A DNA stretch of 32,270 nt from Bacteroidales bacterium (GCA_017540505.1 JAFYAW010000033.1:1-32270); one strand, 5' to 3'. Positions 7,944-16,601 are shown, counted from the stretch's first letter. Translations and numbers: made by a program. The notes: generated from the letters alone by a model not told the origin.

Positions 7944-8017
7944 CAGCCTCTGTTTTATGTTAGAAGTATAATATTTTGAAAATTAATAATTTAAATTATA
8001 ACCTATAAATTATTGTT

Positions 8018-9322
8018 ATGAAGATTTCTTTACAAGATGCCCTCTTTGCTGTTTCCGAAGCCGAGTTGAAGGCCCAAGCCCCTGCGGCGGAAGCCGCCTA
8101 TCTGGAAACGGTCAACAAAACCGGCAGGGGAAATGATTTCCTTGGCTGGGTGAATCTGCCTCAGGAGGTTTCTGAATCGGAAGTTATGGAAATAGAGTCT
8201 GTTGCCGCACGCCTGGCTGCCAAGTCGCAGGTGGTGGTGGTGATCGGCATCGGTGGCTCCTATCTGGGTGCCCGCGCCGTCATCGAAGCCCTGCAGCACA
8301 GCTTCAGCCCTATGTTGCCGAACGAAAAGCCGCAGATTGTCTATGCTGGCAACAATATGAGCGAGGATTATCTGCACGATCTGTTGGATGTGCTCGCCGT
8401 AAAGGATTACAGCCTTGTGGTGATTTCCAAGTCCGGCACCACGACGGAGCCCGCCATCGCCTTCCGCATCCTCAAACAGCATTGCGAGCAGAAATATGGC
8501 GTGGAGGAGGCCCGTCGGCGTATCGTGGCTATCACCGACAAGGCCCGTGGTGCCCTCAAAACCCTCGCCGACCAGTCCGGCTATCCCACCTTTGTGATCC
8601 CCGATGATGTGGGCGGACGCTATTCTGTGCTCACTCCTGTGGGCCTGCTCCCGATTGCCGCCGCAGGCTTCTCCATCCGCAAACTGCTGGACGGTGCCCG
8701 CGCAATGCGTCAGCAACTGATGGAGGCGAAATCCTTCGACACCAACCCGGCTATGCAGTATGCCGCTTTACGTAATGTTTTGTATAATAAGAATCTGAAA
8801 GTGGAACTGATGACCTCCTTCGAACCCAGATTCTTCTATCTGATTGAATGGTTCAAACAACTCTTCGGCGAGAGCGAAGGCAAGGAACTGAAGGGTATCT
8901 TCCCGGCAGGCGCCATCTTCTCCACCGATCTGCACTCCCTTGGCCAGTATATCCAAGACGGCTCCCGCCAGCTCTTTGAGACGGTCCTGACCGTGGAGAA
9001 TGCGCATCATACGGTTCCAATTCCTTTCGATGAGCAGAATACGGATGGGCTTAATTATCTGCAACACAGAAGTATAAATGAGATTAACCATATTGCACAG
9101 CAGGGAACCTGCCAAGCACATGTGGATGGCAAAGTGCCGAATATCCGCATTACCATTCCTGAAATCAACGAGTTCTATCTCGGCGAACTGATCTATTTCT
9201 TTGAGATGAGCTGTGCTGTCAGCGGTTATATGCTGGGCGTCAATCCGTTTGACCAGCCCGGTGTGGAGGCCTACAAACGCAATATGTTCACACTATTGGG
9301 AAAACCGGGTTACAGTAAGTAA
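8018..9322 (+). CDS. pgi: Glucose-6-phosphate isomerase
   Basis: 434 residues, the short bacterial form (near 445 in Bacillus-type enzymes). Interconverts glucose 6-phosphate and fructose 6-phosphate in the cytoplasm. Visible family motifs: GIGGSYLGARA (77-87), the phosphate-binding SKSGTT (137-142), GGRYSVLTPVG (from 199) and, in the C-terminal half, GIFPAGAIFSTDLHSLGQ. All the expected SIS-domain elements are present and there is no frameshift. The ATG at 8018 begins the conserved N-terminus and follows a promoter box at 7936. The downstream symporter gene starts 34 bases after the stop, and that gap is a heptamer array, so the two may be cotranscribed. Confidence 0.97.
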   Translation: MKISLQDALFAVSEAELKAQAPAAEAAYLETVNKTGRGNDFLGWVNLPQEVSESEVMEIESVAARLAAKSQVVVVIGIGGSYLGARAVIEALQHSFSPMLPNEKPQIVYAGNNMSEDYLHDLLDVLAVKDYSLVVISKSGTTTEPAIAFRILKQHCEQKYGVEEARRRIVAITDKARGALKTLADQSGYPTFVIPDDVGGRYSVLTPVGLLPIAAAGFSIRKLLDGARAMRQQLMEAKSFDTNPAMQYAALRNVLYNKNLKVELMTSFEPRFFYLIEWFKQLFGESEGKELKGIFPAGAIFSTDLHSLGQYIQDGSRQLFETVLTVENAHHTVPIPFDEQNTDGLNYLQHRSINEINHIAQQGTCQAHVDGKVPNIRITIPEINEFYLGELIYFFEMSCAVSGYMLGVNPFDQPGVEAYKRNMFTLLGKPGYSK

Positions 9323-9323
9323 T

Positions 9324-9358
9324 CGCAAACCGTAAACCGTTAATTGCAAACCGTTAAT
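9324..9358. repeat. Five-unit heptamer array filling the pgi-symporter gap
   Basis: Five contiguous 7-bp units like CGTAAAC or CGTTAAT. They start 2 bases after the pgi stop and end inside the ATG of the symporter gene (9357-9359). There is no room for a ribosome binding site other than the repeat itself. Confidence 0.8.
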
Positions 9359-10859
9359 GCAAATCTTCATCTTCTCGTTTTTCCTCTTCTATGTGGTGCT
9401 GTTGTTCGTGATCACAGGAATCACTTCCCGGAAAGCGGACAACCAGACCTATTTCACGGGCAACCGGAAGTCGCCCTGGTTTGTGGTGGCGTATGGCATG
9501 ATTGGCAGCTCGCTCTCCGGCGTGACCTTCATGTCGGTGCCGGGTGATGTTTATACGACCCAGTTTACATACCTGGGGGTTGTACTTGGCTATATTCTTG
9601 GTTATGTGGTGATTGGGACGATTCTTCTGCCGTTGTACTATAAGTCTGGAGTGACCTCCATTTACGAGTATTTAGGGTCGCGGATAGGGAATGAAGCGCA
9701 CAAGACAGGATCGGTGCTTTTCTTTGTGTCGCGTCTTCTCGGATCGGCCTTGCGCATGTATCTCGTGATCTTCGTTCTTCAGGTCTTTGTCTTCGACGGC
9801 TGGCATATCCCGATTTGGTTGACTGCCATTGTGATGATTGCTATCATCCTGCTGTACACCTTCCGCGGCGGTCTGAAAACCGTGGTTTGGACGGATATGT
9901 TGCAGACAACCTTCCTGATAGGGGCTCTGCTTGTCACTATCATTGTGATCATGAAGGATATGGGTGGCTCCTTTTCCGGACTGTGGCAAGCCATGTCGGA
10001 TGTGGGCAAGGATGGCACCGACTGTCGCACGATTGTGAATACGGATTGGCGCAACAACAGCTATTTCCTGAAACAGATTATCGGCGGCATGTTCATCACT
10101 ATTGCCATGACGGGGCTGGATCAGGATATGATGCAGAAGAATTTGTCCTGCAAAACGTTACGTGATTCCCAACGCAATATGTTTTCTTTTACCCTTATAT
10201 TGGTGGTGGTCAATGTGTTGTTCCTCCTCTTGGGCGGGATGCTGCTGGTGTTCGCCAAACGTAACGGCATTGACGTGGCGAGCATGCCCACTGACAGGAT
10301 CTATCCGGAAATCGCGTTCAAGTATTTGGGCAAGTTCGGGGCGCTGGTCTTCGTGTTCGGTCTTATCTCCGCCGGATTTTCCAGTGCGGACGGGACGTTC
10401 ACGGCTTTGACCACGACGGTGTGTTACGACATTCTCGGCATAGAGAAGCGTTTCCCGTCGGCACAGGCGCAGACACGGGTGCGCAGGCTGGTGCATCTGG
10501 CCATATCCATGCTTTTCCTGATTGTGATTATCGTGGTGGCCAACCATCATAACGATGCGCTGATCCGCATCATCTTCACGGTGGCCTCCTATACGTATGG
10601 CCCCTTGCTTGGTCTCTTCGTGTTCGGCATCTTCACTCATCGGGAAATCCCCGCGTCGAGACGCTTCCTTATCCCGCTGATCGCCGTTCTGATTCCCACG
10701 CTCTGCTATATTGTGTCGTCCCATTCCGTGGAGTGGCTTAACGGTTATAAGTTTGGCTATGAATTGCTGATTGTCAATGGTTTGCTTGTGTTCTTCACGC
10801 TGCTGGCCATCAGCCGCCCTCAGCCATCCGCAGTAAGTGAGGAATCTGTTAGTCATTGA
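9357..10859 (+). CDS. Sodium:solute symporter (SSS family)
   Basis: 500 residues with about 13 hydrophobic segments, beginning at the very N-terminus (IFIFSFFLFYVVLLFVI), as usual for this family. The SSS signatures are visible: KADNQTYFTGNRK after TM1, GMIGSSLSGVTFMSVPGD in TM2 and FRGGLKTVVWTD in the middle (compare the GGLxAVxxTD motif). Imports an organic solute using the sodium gradient; the substrate cannot be told from sequence (sugars, sialic acid, amino acids and vitamins all occur). Linkage to pgi hints at a sugar but is weak. The ATG overlaps the last unit of the heptamer array. The C-terminal 20 residues are hydrophilic. Confidence 0.93.
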   Translation: MQIFIFSFFLFYVVLLFVITGITSRKADNQTYFTGNRKSPWFVVAYGMIGSSLSGVTFMSVPGDVYTTQFTYLGVVLGYILGYVVIGTILLPLYYKSGVTSIYEYLGSRIGNEAHKTGSVLFFVSRLLGSALRMYLVIFVLQVFVFDGWHIPIWLTAIVMIAIILLYTFRGGLKTVVWTDMLQTTFLIGALLVTIIVIMKDMGGSFSGLWQAMSDVGKDGTDCRTIVNTDWRNNSYFLKQIIGGMFITIAMTGLDQDMMQKNLSCKTLRDSQRNMFSFTLILVVVNVLFLLLGGMLLVFAKRNGIDVASMPTDRIYPEIAFKYLGKFGALVFVFGLISAGFSSADGTFTALTTTVCYDILGIEKRFPSAQAQTRVRRLVHLAISMLFLIVIIVVANHHNDALIRIIFTVASYTYGPLLGLFVFGIFTHREIPASRRFLIPLIAVLIPTLCYIVSSHSVEWLNGYKFGYELLIVNGLLVFFTLLAISRPQPSAVSEESVSH

Positions 10860-10933
10860 GTTTTAACATGTAAATAATGTATAATCGGAACTGTTTTATA
10901 AACCTTTTTATTAACCACTTAAATTAAACGCTT

Positions 10934-11644
10934 ATGAAAAAGTATTTCGCTGAAATGGTGGGAACGTTCGTTCTCACGTTACTTGGCTGCGGAACGGCTA
11001 TGTTCCTCGGTTGTGCCACTCCTGCGGGCGTGGTCGGTACGGCTATTGCCTTCGGTCTTTCCGTGGTGGCAATGGCTTACACTATCGGCGGCATTTCCGG
11101 TTGCCACATCAATCCGGCCATCACGCTTGGAGTTGCCCTTTCGGGACGTATGAGCTGGAAGGATGCCATCGGCTACTGGTGCGGCCAGATCATCGGTGGT
11201 ATCATCGCCGGTGCTGTCCTGTTGGCTCTTGTCAACATCGTGACTCCGTCGGCCTGCGGTATTGCAGAGGGCATGACTGGCCTTGGCTGTAATGGTGTTG
11301 CCAATGCGGGTGGTCCGCTGGGTGCCTGCCTCGTGGAAATCATCGCCACCTTCATCTTCGTGCTGGTGGTGCTGGGTACGACCGATGAGAAAGTCGGTGC
11401 CGGCAACTTGGCTGGTCTGGCTATCGGTCTGACGCTGATCCTGATCCACCTCGTATGCATCAATCTGACGGGCACTTCCGTGAACCCCGCCCGTTCCATC
11501 GGACCGGCCCTGTTCGCTGGTGGCCAGGCTTTGTGCGACCTGTGGGTGTTCATCGTGGCTCCGCTCATCGGTGCAGCCCTTTCCGCTTTGGTCTGGAAAT
11601 GCTTCAGCTGCGACAAATGCTGCTGCAAGAAAGATCAGGAATAA
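10934..11644 (+). CDS. aqpZ: Aquaporin, AqpZ-type water channel
   Basis: 236 residues, six TM segments and two NPA boxes (60-62 and 184-186). The residues lining the selectivity filter match the water-specific AqpZ type: F40, H172, T181 and R187 by alignment to the known E. coli F43/H174/T183/R189. A glycerol facilitator would have smaller residues there, so water rather than glycerol is expected. The C-terminus has a cysteine- and lysine-rich tail (CFSCDKCCCKK), unusual and possibly a metal-sensitive or disulfide-prone cytoplasmic end. A strong terminator follows 18 bases after the stop; 74 bases separate it from the symporter upstream. Confidence 0.95.
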   Translation: MKKYFAEMVGTFVLTLLGCGTAMFLGCATPAGVVGTAIAFGLSVVAMAYTIGGISGCHINPAITLGVALSGRMSWKDAIGYWCGQIIGGIIAGAVLLALVNIVTPSACGIAEGMTGLGCNGVANAGGPLGACLVEIIATFIFVLVVLGTTDEKVGAGNLAGLAIGLTLILIHLVCINLTGTSVNPARSIGPALFAGGQALCDLWVFIVAPLIGAALSALVWKCFSCDKCCCKKDQE

Positions 11645-11662
11645 TCCTTTGTGGAATTCGTT

Positions 11663-11694
11663 AAAAAAAGCCGCTCGGAAGAGCGGCTTTTTTT
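11663..11694. terminator. Intrinsic terminator after the aquaporin gene
   Basis: Perfect inverted repeat: an A-run plus GCCGCTC (11663-11676), GGAA loop, and GAGCGGC plus a T-run (11681-11694). Symmetric A and T tracts mean it could act on both strands. Confidence 0.92.
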
Positions 11695-11747
11695 GTGTCT
11701 GTTTTGTTTGTCTCTCCGTGGATCAATTCCTGTTTTGTTAATTTGAT

Positions 11748-11755
11748 TATCTTTG
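11748..11755 (+). promoter_or_regulatory. -7 box for uvrC
   Basis: TATCTTTG, an exact match to the Bacteroidetes -7 box, 83 bases before the uvrC ATG. The leader contains an octamer repeat (11781-11804). The -33 box is not clear. Confidence 0.6.
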
Positions 11756-11780
11756 CAGCCGAGTAAGGAACTGATATGAT

Positions 11781-11804
11781 AAGAAGTTAAGAAGTTAAGG
11801 AAGT
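11781..11804. repeat. Short octamer repeat in the uvrC leader
   Basis: Three 8-bp units (AAGAAGTT twice, then a degenerate AAGGAAGT). The period is 8, not 7, so it may not belong to the heptamer family. Confidence 0.5.
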
Positions 11805-11838
11805 GAGAATATAGACACCATAAACACGAAAAATCCCT

Positions 11839-13623
11839 ATGAGATTAATCCCTGAAAATATACTCTTGATTCTGAAATCGCTGCCGGAGAAGCCCGGAGT
11901 CTATCGCTTTTTGGATGAGACGGGGACGATTATCTATGTGGGGAAGGCCAAACGTCTCAAGAGGCGTGTGTCATCCTACTTCACCAAAGAACATGATTCT
12001 TCAAAGGTTCGGATGCTGGTGACCAAGATCCGCGATATCCAGACCACGGTGGTGGATACGGAATGGGAGGCACTGCTGTTGGAAAACAGCATGATCAAAC
12101 AATTCAAGCCACGGTATAACATTATGCTGAAGGATGACAAGTCCTATCCGTGGATTGCTGTGACCAAGGAGGAGTTCCCCCGCGTCTATCCGACCCGACA
12201 TCCGGAGCCGGACAGTATGCGCCTGTTCGGGCCGTATGCCTCTGTGAAGCACATGAACGCCCTGTTGGACACGATCAACGACCTGTTCATGCTGCGCACC
12301 TGTCGCCGGCTGGTTCGTCAGGAACGGCCCTGTATGCAGTATCAGCTGAAGAAGTGCCCGGCCCCCTGCTGCGGCAATATCACGGCGGCGGAATACCAGC
12401 AAAATATAGAGAAGATTGTAGAGATTATCAAGGGCAACCGCCGACAGGTCATCACTCAGCTCAAGGAGGAGATGATGACCTGTGCCGAACGCTGGGAGTT
12501 TGAGCAGGCGGCCGTTCTGAAACGGAAAATCGAATCGCTGGAGCAGTTTGTGGCTAAGTCGGTGGTGGTGAACCCTCAACTGACGGAGACGGATGTGTTC
12601 GGCATGGAGGATGATGGCAACTGCGCATACGTCAGCTTCCTCCGCATCGTGGATGGTGCCGTCGTGCAGGCGCAGACGCTGGAAATCGAACATGCGCTGG
12701 ATCGCGACCGTGAGGATCTGCTCTGGGATGCTCTTTTGGAGATGCGCGACCGTCTGAACGGTCTTTTCCCTACGGTCATTGTGCCATTCCTGCCATCCAT
12801 AGAGCAGGACGACTGGACATTTTTGGTCCCGCAGCGTGGGGATAAGCGGAAATTGCTGGAATTGGCCGTGCGTAACGCCCATTTCTATATGTTGGAGAAA
12901 AAGAAACGACAGGATCTTGTCAATCCCGAACGTCGGAGCCAGCGTGTGTTGCTGGCCCTGCAGCAGGCGTTGGGCATGAAAACCCTGCCCCGCCATATTG
13001 AGTGTTTCGACAACTCGAACACACAGGGTGAGGACCCCGTGGCCGCCATGATTTGTTTCCTGGACGGCAAGCCCGCCAAAAAGGAGTATCGGCATTATAA
13101 TATCAAAACGGTGGTGGGGGCTGATGATTTTGCCACCATGGAAGAGGTGGTCTATCGGCGTTATCATCGGCTGTTGGAGGAGGAAAAACCCCTTCCGGAT
13201 CTGGTGGTGATCGATGGCGGGAAAGGACAGCTCCATGCCGCATATCAGGCTATTTGCAGTCTCCATATAGAGGACCGGCTGATGCTGGTGGGCATTGCCA
13301 AGCGGTTGGAGGATATTTACAAGGTGGGGGATGATCTGCCCGTGTATATTGACAAGAAATCGGAGGCGCAGAAGCTGCTCCAGCAGGTGCGCGATGAGGT
13401 TCACCGTTTCGGCATCACGCATCATCGCAAGCGCCGGTCGAAAACCAGTATCGCATCGGTTTTGGATGAAGCTCCGGGCATCGGGCGCGTGCTCAAGCAG
13501 CGTCTTCTGTCGGAGTTTAAGTCCTTGAAACGCATCCGGGCGGCCTCCGAGTCGGAGCTGGCTGCTGTAATCGGGCCGAAGAAGGCGGCAGATTTGTATG
13601 CTTATCTGAAAAAGAACGAATAA
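11839..13623 (+). CDS. uvrC: Excinuclease ABC subunit C
   Basis: 594 residues, normal for UvrC. In nucleotide excision repair it makes both cuts around a UvrB-bound lesion. Domains in order: GIY-YIG nuclease at the N-terminus (GVYRF, then IYVGKAKRLKRR), a cysteine-containing segment (RPCMQYQLKKCPAPCCG) near residue 160-175, the UVR domain that binds UvrB (ERWEFEQAAVLKRKIESLE, about 210-230), the RNase H-like nuclease (ECFDNSNTQG and VVIDGGKGQLHAA) and C-terminal helix-hairpin-helix DNA-binding repeats (APGIGRVLKQRLLSEF). All are intact. Transcribed alone from the 11748 promoter and ended by a shared terminator. Confidence 0.98.
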   Translation: MRLIPENILLILKSLPEKPGVYRFLDETGTIIYVGKAKRLKRRVSSYFTKEHDSSKVRMLVTKIRDIQTTVVDTEWEALLLENSMIKQFKPRYNIMLKDDKSYPWIAVTKEEFPRVYPTRHPEPDSMRLFGPYASVKHMNALLDTINDLFMLRTCRRLVRQERPCMQYQLKKCPAPCCGNITAAEYQQNIEKIVEIIKGNRRQVITQLKEEMMTCAERWEFEQAAVLKRKIESLEQFVAKSVVVNPQLTETDVFGMEDDGNCAYVSFLRIVDGAVVQAQTLEIEHALDRDREDLLWDALLEMRDRLNGLFPTVIVPFLPSIEQDDWTFLVPQRGDKRKLLELAVRNAHFYMLEKKKRQDLVNPERRSQRVLLALQQALGMKTLPRHIECFDNSNTQGEDPVAAMICFLDGKPAKKEYRHYNIKTVVGADDFATMEEVVYRRYHRLLEEEKPLPDLVVIDGGKGQLHAAYQAICSLHIEDRLMLVGIAKRLEDIYKVGDDLPVYIDKKSEAQKLLQQVRDEVHRFGITHHRKRRSKTSIASVLDEAPGIGRVLKQRLLSEFKSLKRIRAASESELAAVIGPKKAADLYAYLKKNE

Positions 13624-13624
13624 A

Positions 13625-13652
13625 AAAAGAGCCTTCCAACGGAGGCTCTTTT
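13625..13652. terminator. Bidirectional terminator between convergent uvrC and the OmpA-like gene
   Basis: Stem AAAAGAGCC (13625-13633) with GGCTCTTTT (13644-13652), extended by TCC/GGA around an AAC loop. A and T runs on both sides serve uvrC on the plus strand and the gene at 13673-14755 on the minus strand. Confidence 0.85.
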
Positions 13653-13672
13653 ATATTTCAACGGAATGTCCG

Positions 13673-14755
13673 TTATTTCACTTGGACATTGTCAATGACG
13701 ATTCTTCTGTCCTTGGCGGCCTGCAAACCGTAAACCGTGACGCGCTGGGCGGTAGAGGTTTCAGCATGGGCAACCTCGCCTTTCGGGTTCTTGTAGATGG
13801 TCAAGCCGGATTTCTGTCCCGTGATGTAGGGAGCCAGCTTGCCGCCGTTGGCCTGCTTCATGTAGTTGAGCACGCTTTCGATACGGCGGGAGGAGAGGTG
13901 CATGTTGTAGTCGCTGTTGCTGAGCGGGCTGGCGAAACCGCTGATGTTGAAGGAGACGCTGTAGCCGGCTTCCAGCACTTCCACGAGGGCGTCGGTCAGC
14001 TTCTGCAGACGGTTGTAACCCGTGGCGATGGAGTCGTCGAAGAAGGTACGGACTTCGTTCTCGGCTTGCGATTTTGCATTGCCGGTCAAGCCGTTAGCCG
14101 CTTCGGTGATGTATTTGGATCTCTGATTCATATAGTTGTCATAGAGGCCCTTGTACTCTGTGCTGGTGTAGTCTTGTTTGGTGCGCGGGTCCGGACGGTC
14201 GTTCTCGAAATAGAGGGTGATGGGTCCGATGGATCTGACTTGTTTCTTGGTTTCAGCCAGTTTGACCTTCGCCTCTTCCTCCTCCATGGAGAAGGTGACC
14301 GGGATTTGCAGGATCATGTCCTGTGCGGTGCAGCTTTGGGTGGCCGGACACATCTTCGGGAAGGACTTGACCACGCGGATGGCTTCGTCGTCCATCTCCT
14401 TGTAGCCGGAGCTGGTCACCAGTTCGACATCGGTGATGGTACTGTCGGCCAAGACCTTGGCTTGTACGATAGCCGTACCGGAAGCACGTTGGCTTTTCAG
14501 GTTCACCGGATAGACCTTTGTCTTGTTGATGTAGCGGCACATGGCCTTGTTTCCACCCTTGAAATGCGGAAGGGTTAACGCGGCGGTCGGCGTTTCATGT
14601 TGTCCGATTGCAACAGCGATGCCCTTTTTGCAGGACCCCGAACTCTTGCCTCCGTAAATGAAAGTGTCATTGTCGCACTGCGCATATGTTATTGATGCAG
14701 CGCACGTTAAGACAATAACCATGACCAATGAGAGAAAACTGTACACTCTTTTCAT
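13673..14755 (-). CDS. Secreted hybrid of a TonB C-terminal domain and an OmpA-like domain
   Basis: 360 residues with a signal peptide ending SITYAQ (about 26). Residues 72-156 fit a TonB C-terminal fold: GTAIVQAKVLADSTITDVELV, then GYKEMDDEAIRVVKSFPKMCP and ILQIPVTF. Residues 176-355 fit an OmpA-like domain: ITLYFENDRPDP, FNISGFASPLSNSDYNMHLSSRRIESV (261-296) and AQRVTVYGL near the end, with a long insert (186-260) before the glycan-binding part, as known from other Bacteroidales proteins. With no transmembrane anchor it should be periplasmic, bound to peptidoglycan. The TonB-like part lacks an inner-membrane helix and so probably is not an energy transducer; it may be a structural or partner-binding domain. 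Promoter at 14787. Confidence 0.78.
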   Translation of the reverse strand: MKRVYSFLSLVMVIVLTCAASITYAQCDNDTFIYGGKSSGSCKKGIAVAIGQHETPTAALTLPHFKGGNKAMCRYINKTKVYPVNLKSQRASGTAIVQAKVLADSTITDVELVTSSGYKEMDDEAIRVVKSFPKMCPATQSCTAQDMILQIPVTFSMEEEEAKVKLAETKKQVRSIGPITLYFENDRPDPRTKQDYTSTEYKGLYDNYMNQRSKYITEAANGLTGNAKSQAENEVRTFFDDSIATGYNRLQKLTDALVEVLEAGYSVSFNISGFASPLSNSDYNMHLSSRRIESVLNYMKQANGGKLAPYITGQKSGLTIYKNPKGEVAHAETSTAQRVTVYGLQAAKDRRIVIDNVQVK

Positions 14756-14786
14756 ATGTTATGTAATTTTATAATTTTCGCGGTTG

Positions 14787-14794
14787 CAAATATA
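14787..14794 (-). promoter_or_regulatory. -7 box for the TonB-C/OmpA gene
   Basis: Reads TATATTTG on the minus strand (TAnnTTTG), 32 bases before the ATG at 14755. The region upstream (14795-14978) is AT-rich and holds no gene I can support. Confidence 0.6.
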
Positions 14795-14978
14795 CATTTT
14801 TTTTTAATTATAGTGTTCGTAAAAAAAATAGTTCCAAACAATGGATTGTAAATAATCCGACTGTTTATGACGAATGGGTTTGCCGGAGTGTTTCTTGCGT
14901 CCTTGCAATGCCTTCGCGACATTCCCGCTTGTATCTTTGACAAAACAAACGTTGCTTAAAGGGAAGGGATTCGAGTCT

Positions 14979-15458
14979 CTATTTTTGACTCTTTCCCTGA
15001 AGAAATTCCGAGAATCCCTCAGGAACAGGCTTCTTCATCATGATGCCTTGTGCGTCAGAGTACATGACGTAGATGTTGGTTCTCGTTTCGATGGTGCGGT
15101 AAATCTTGTCGTAGCTGATGTTGGAGGATCCGTTTTTCGTGGCCGCCTCAAAATGATCGTCATAGAAGCGGAACTCGCACTCCTGACCAGCAATCAACTT
15201 GTTTTGCATGAACACTTTGGCCATCCGCTTGTCGGTACCGAAAAACAGGTACCAGTTGAAAATAATCAGATAAAATCCGCCAATTGCCGCCCAGACATAG
15301 CTGCCATGTACCAAACAAAGCACTATCAGGGCAACCAACAGCACATTCAATATGGTTAGTGTGACAATGATTTTTTTGTTTCTTAGTCGAAGAGCCCGGT
15401 TGAACCGTATGAATTCCTCTTTCGAGTAGAGACTTCTTATGGTATATAGAGGTTCCAT
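14979..15458 (-). CDS. YcxB-like small membrane protein
   Basis: 159 residues. Two hydrophobic segments at about 31-50 and 54-72, followed by a soluble C-terminal domain with the pattern of YcxB-like proteins (FRFYDDHFEAATKNGSSNISYDKIYRTIET, then YVMYSDAQGIMMKK). The family has no established function. It starts 5 bases after the stop of the secreted esterase gene, so it is cotranscribed as a second gene. The link in function to the esterase is unknown. Confidence 0.75.
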   Translation of the reverse strand: MEPLYTIRSLYSKEEFIRFNRALRLRNKKIIVTLTILNVLLVALIVLCLVHGSYVWAAIGGFYLIIFNWYLFFGTDKRMAKVFMQNKLIAGQECEFRFYDDHFEAATKNGSSNISYDKIYRTIETRTNIYVMYSDAQGIMMKKPVPEGFSEFLQGKSQK

Positions 15459-15463
15459 AGATG

Positions 15464-16582
15464 TTAATTTTGTCGTTTTATCACCTTTGTCATTGCACCG
15501 TCACCGACCTGCACGAAATAGACACCGTTGGGGTAGTGGGAGATGTCGATTCGTATGGTTTGTGGCAGTGATGTGCACATCGTTTCTACAACATCCAATA
15601 TTTTCCCATGCACATCGTAAATGCGGATTTCAGGATGCGACAATTGGGGACCCGAGGTCTGTATGTGGAGGATGCCATCCGTTGGGTTCGGCCAAATCTG
15701 GAAATGATCCGTCTTGCGGTTGGGGATTTCTGATGTGTTGTTGTGGCCTGTGAAAAAATCGTAAATGATATCGTTGTAGCTAACATCATATTGATTGGCG
15801 TTGAGGTACCAAGTATGGGTGCCGCCTACCACCTTCAAATGTTGCAGGTCCGTGCCGCAGTTGTAGGTGTAGCGGATGAAGCGCAGACCGTCATTCTTGA
15901 GGTCGGGAAGCGTGTCTATCGTGGGTTCGCCCGAGCAGCCGTTAGCGTTCTGCCAGTAGTCCATAATAGCATCCACCCCGAGACCGAGGTTCATACCGAA
16001 AGCAGTAGAGTAACCGTTGTAACCCACCACGTTGTCATTGGTGCCGTGGATGTGGAGCATCCGCACGGGCGCGACGGGCGTCTGGGCAGCATCCACACTG
16101 GAAATCAGTCCACTGACAGCCACGCACGCCGCGATTCGGTCACCGTGTTCAATGGCCATACGGTGCGTCATAAAGCCGCCCATAGACATGCCTGCGAAGA
16201 AAACGCTGTCGGTGTCGAGCTGATACTGTACCGTCAGCGAGTCGAGGAGGGCCATCAGGAAACCGGAGTCATCAATGCTGCTGCTGGCCAGACCGGCATT
16301 CCACATAGTGCCAATTCCTTGGTCAAGGGCCTGCGGCAACACAATCATCCAATGATACTCCTCCGCAATCTGGGCAAAATTGAAGCCTTGGTCGTAATTG
16401 GAGATGTTGTCCCCCAGACCGTGGAGGAAGAACAGCACGGGAAGTGTACCGTTATGGTTAGCCGGGGTGCGTACAAGATATTCGCGTTCCACGCCCTGCC
16501 AGGTGAAGTGCTGGATTTGGGCGGAGAGTTTGCCGAACAGGATAACTGCCAATAAAAGGCTGATGGATAGGATTTTTTTCAT
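15464..16582 (-). CDS. T9SS-exported serine esterase, PHB depolymerase / feruloyl esterase-like (CE1-type)
   Basis: 372 residues from the ATG at 16582; the longer reading frame to 16630 adds 16 residues that break the signal peptide and overlap a promoter box. Signal peptide MKKILSISLLLAVILFGKLSAQ. The alpha/beta-hydrolase domain (about 25-280) has the oxyanion motif FFLHGLGDN, nucleophile S133 in GMSMGG, and likely acid D183 (HGTNDN) and base H256 (GGTHTW). Residues 293-372 are a T9SS type A sorting domain (IWPNPTDG, IYDVHGKIL, NGVYFVQVG). It should act at the cell surface or outside, on ester bonds of polymers such as polyesters or acylated or feruloylated glycans; the substrate is not shown. 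Confidence 0.87.
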   Translation of the reverse strand: MKKILSISLLLAVILFGKLSAQIQHFTWQGVEREYLVRTPANHNGTLPVLFFLHGLGDNISNYDQGFNFAQIAEEYHWMIVLPQALDQGIGTMWNAGLASSSIDDSGFLMALLDSLTVQYQLDTDSVFFAGMSMGGFMTHRMAIEHGDRIAACVAVSGLISSVDAAQTPVAPVRMLHIHGTNDNVVGYNGYSTAFGMNLGLGVDAIMDYWQNANGCSGEPTIDTLPDLKNDGLRFIRYTYNCGTDLQHLKVVGGTHTWYLNANQYDVSYNDIIYDFFTGHNNTSEIPNRKTDHFQIWPNPTDGILHIQTSGPQLSHPEIRIYDVHGKILDVVETMCTSLPQTIRIDISHYPNGVYFVQVGDGAMTKVIKRQN

Positions 16583-16601
16583 AGAATGAAAATTTTTGCG
16601 G

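Noticed and set aside
12001-13425. A 474-codon open frame on the minus strand opposite uvrC
   Set aside because: uvrC is unmistakable on the plus strand; the antisense frame has no signal or motif and arises from codon bias.
13723-13738. A 16-bp match to the heptamer array at 9325-9340 inside the TonB-C/OmpA gene
   Set aside because: It encodes part of the conserved end of the OmpA-like domain and is short enough to occur by chance in a window of this size.
14752-14943. A 63-codon open frame upstream of the TonB-C/OmpA gene
   Set aside because: It contains the promoter box at 14787-14794 and its product has no domain; it is an AT-rich leader.
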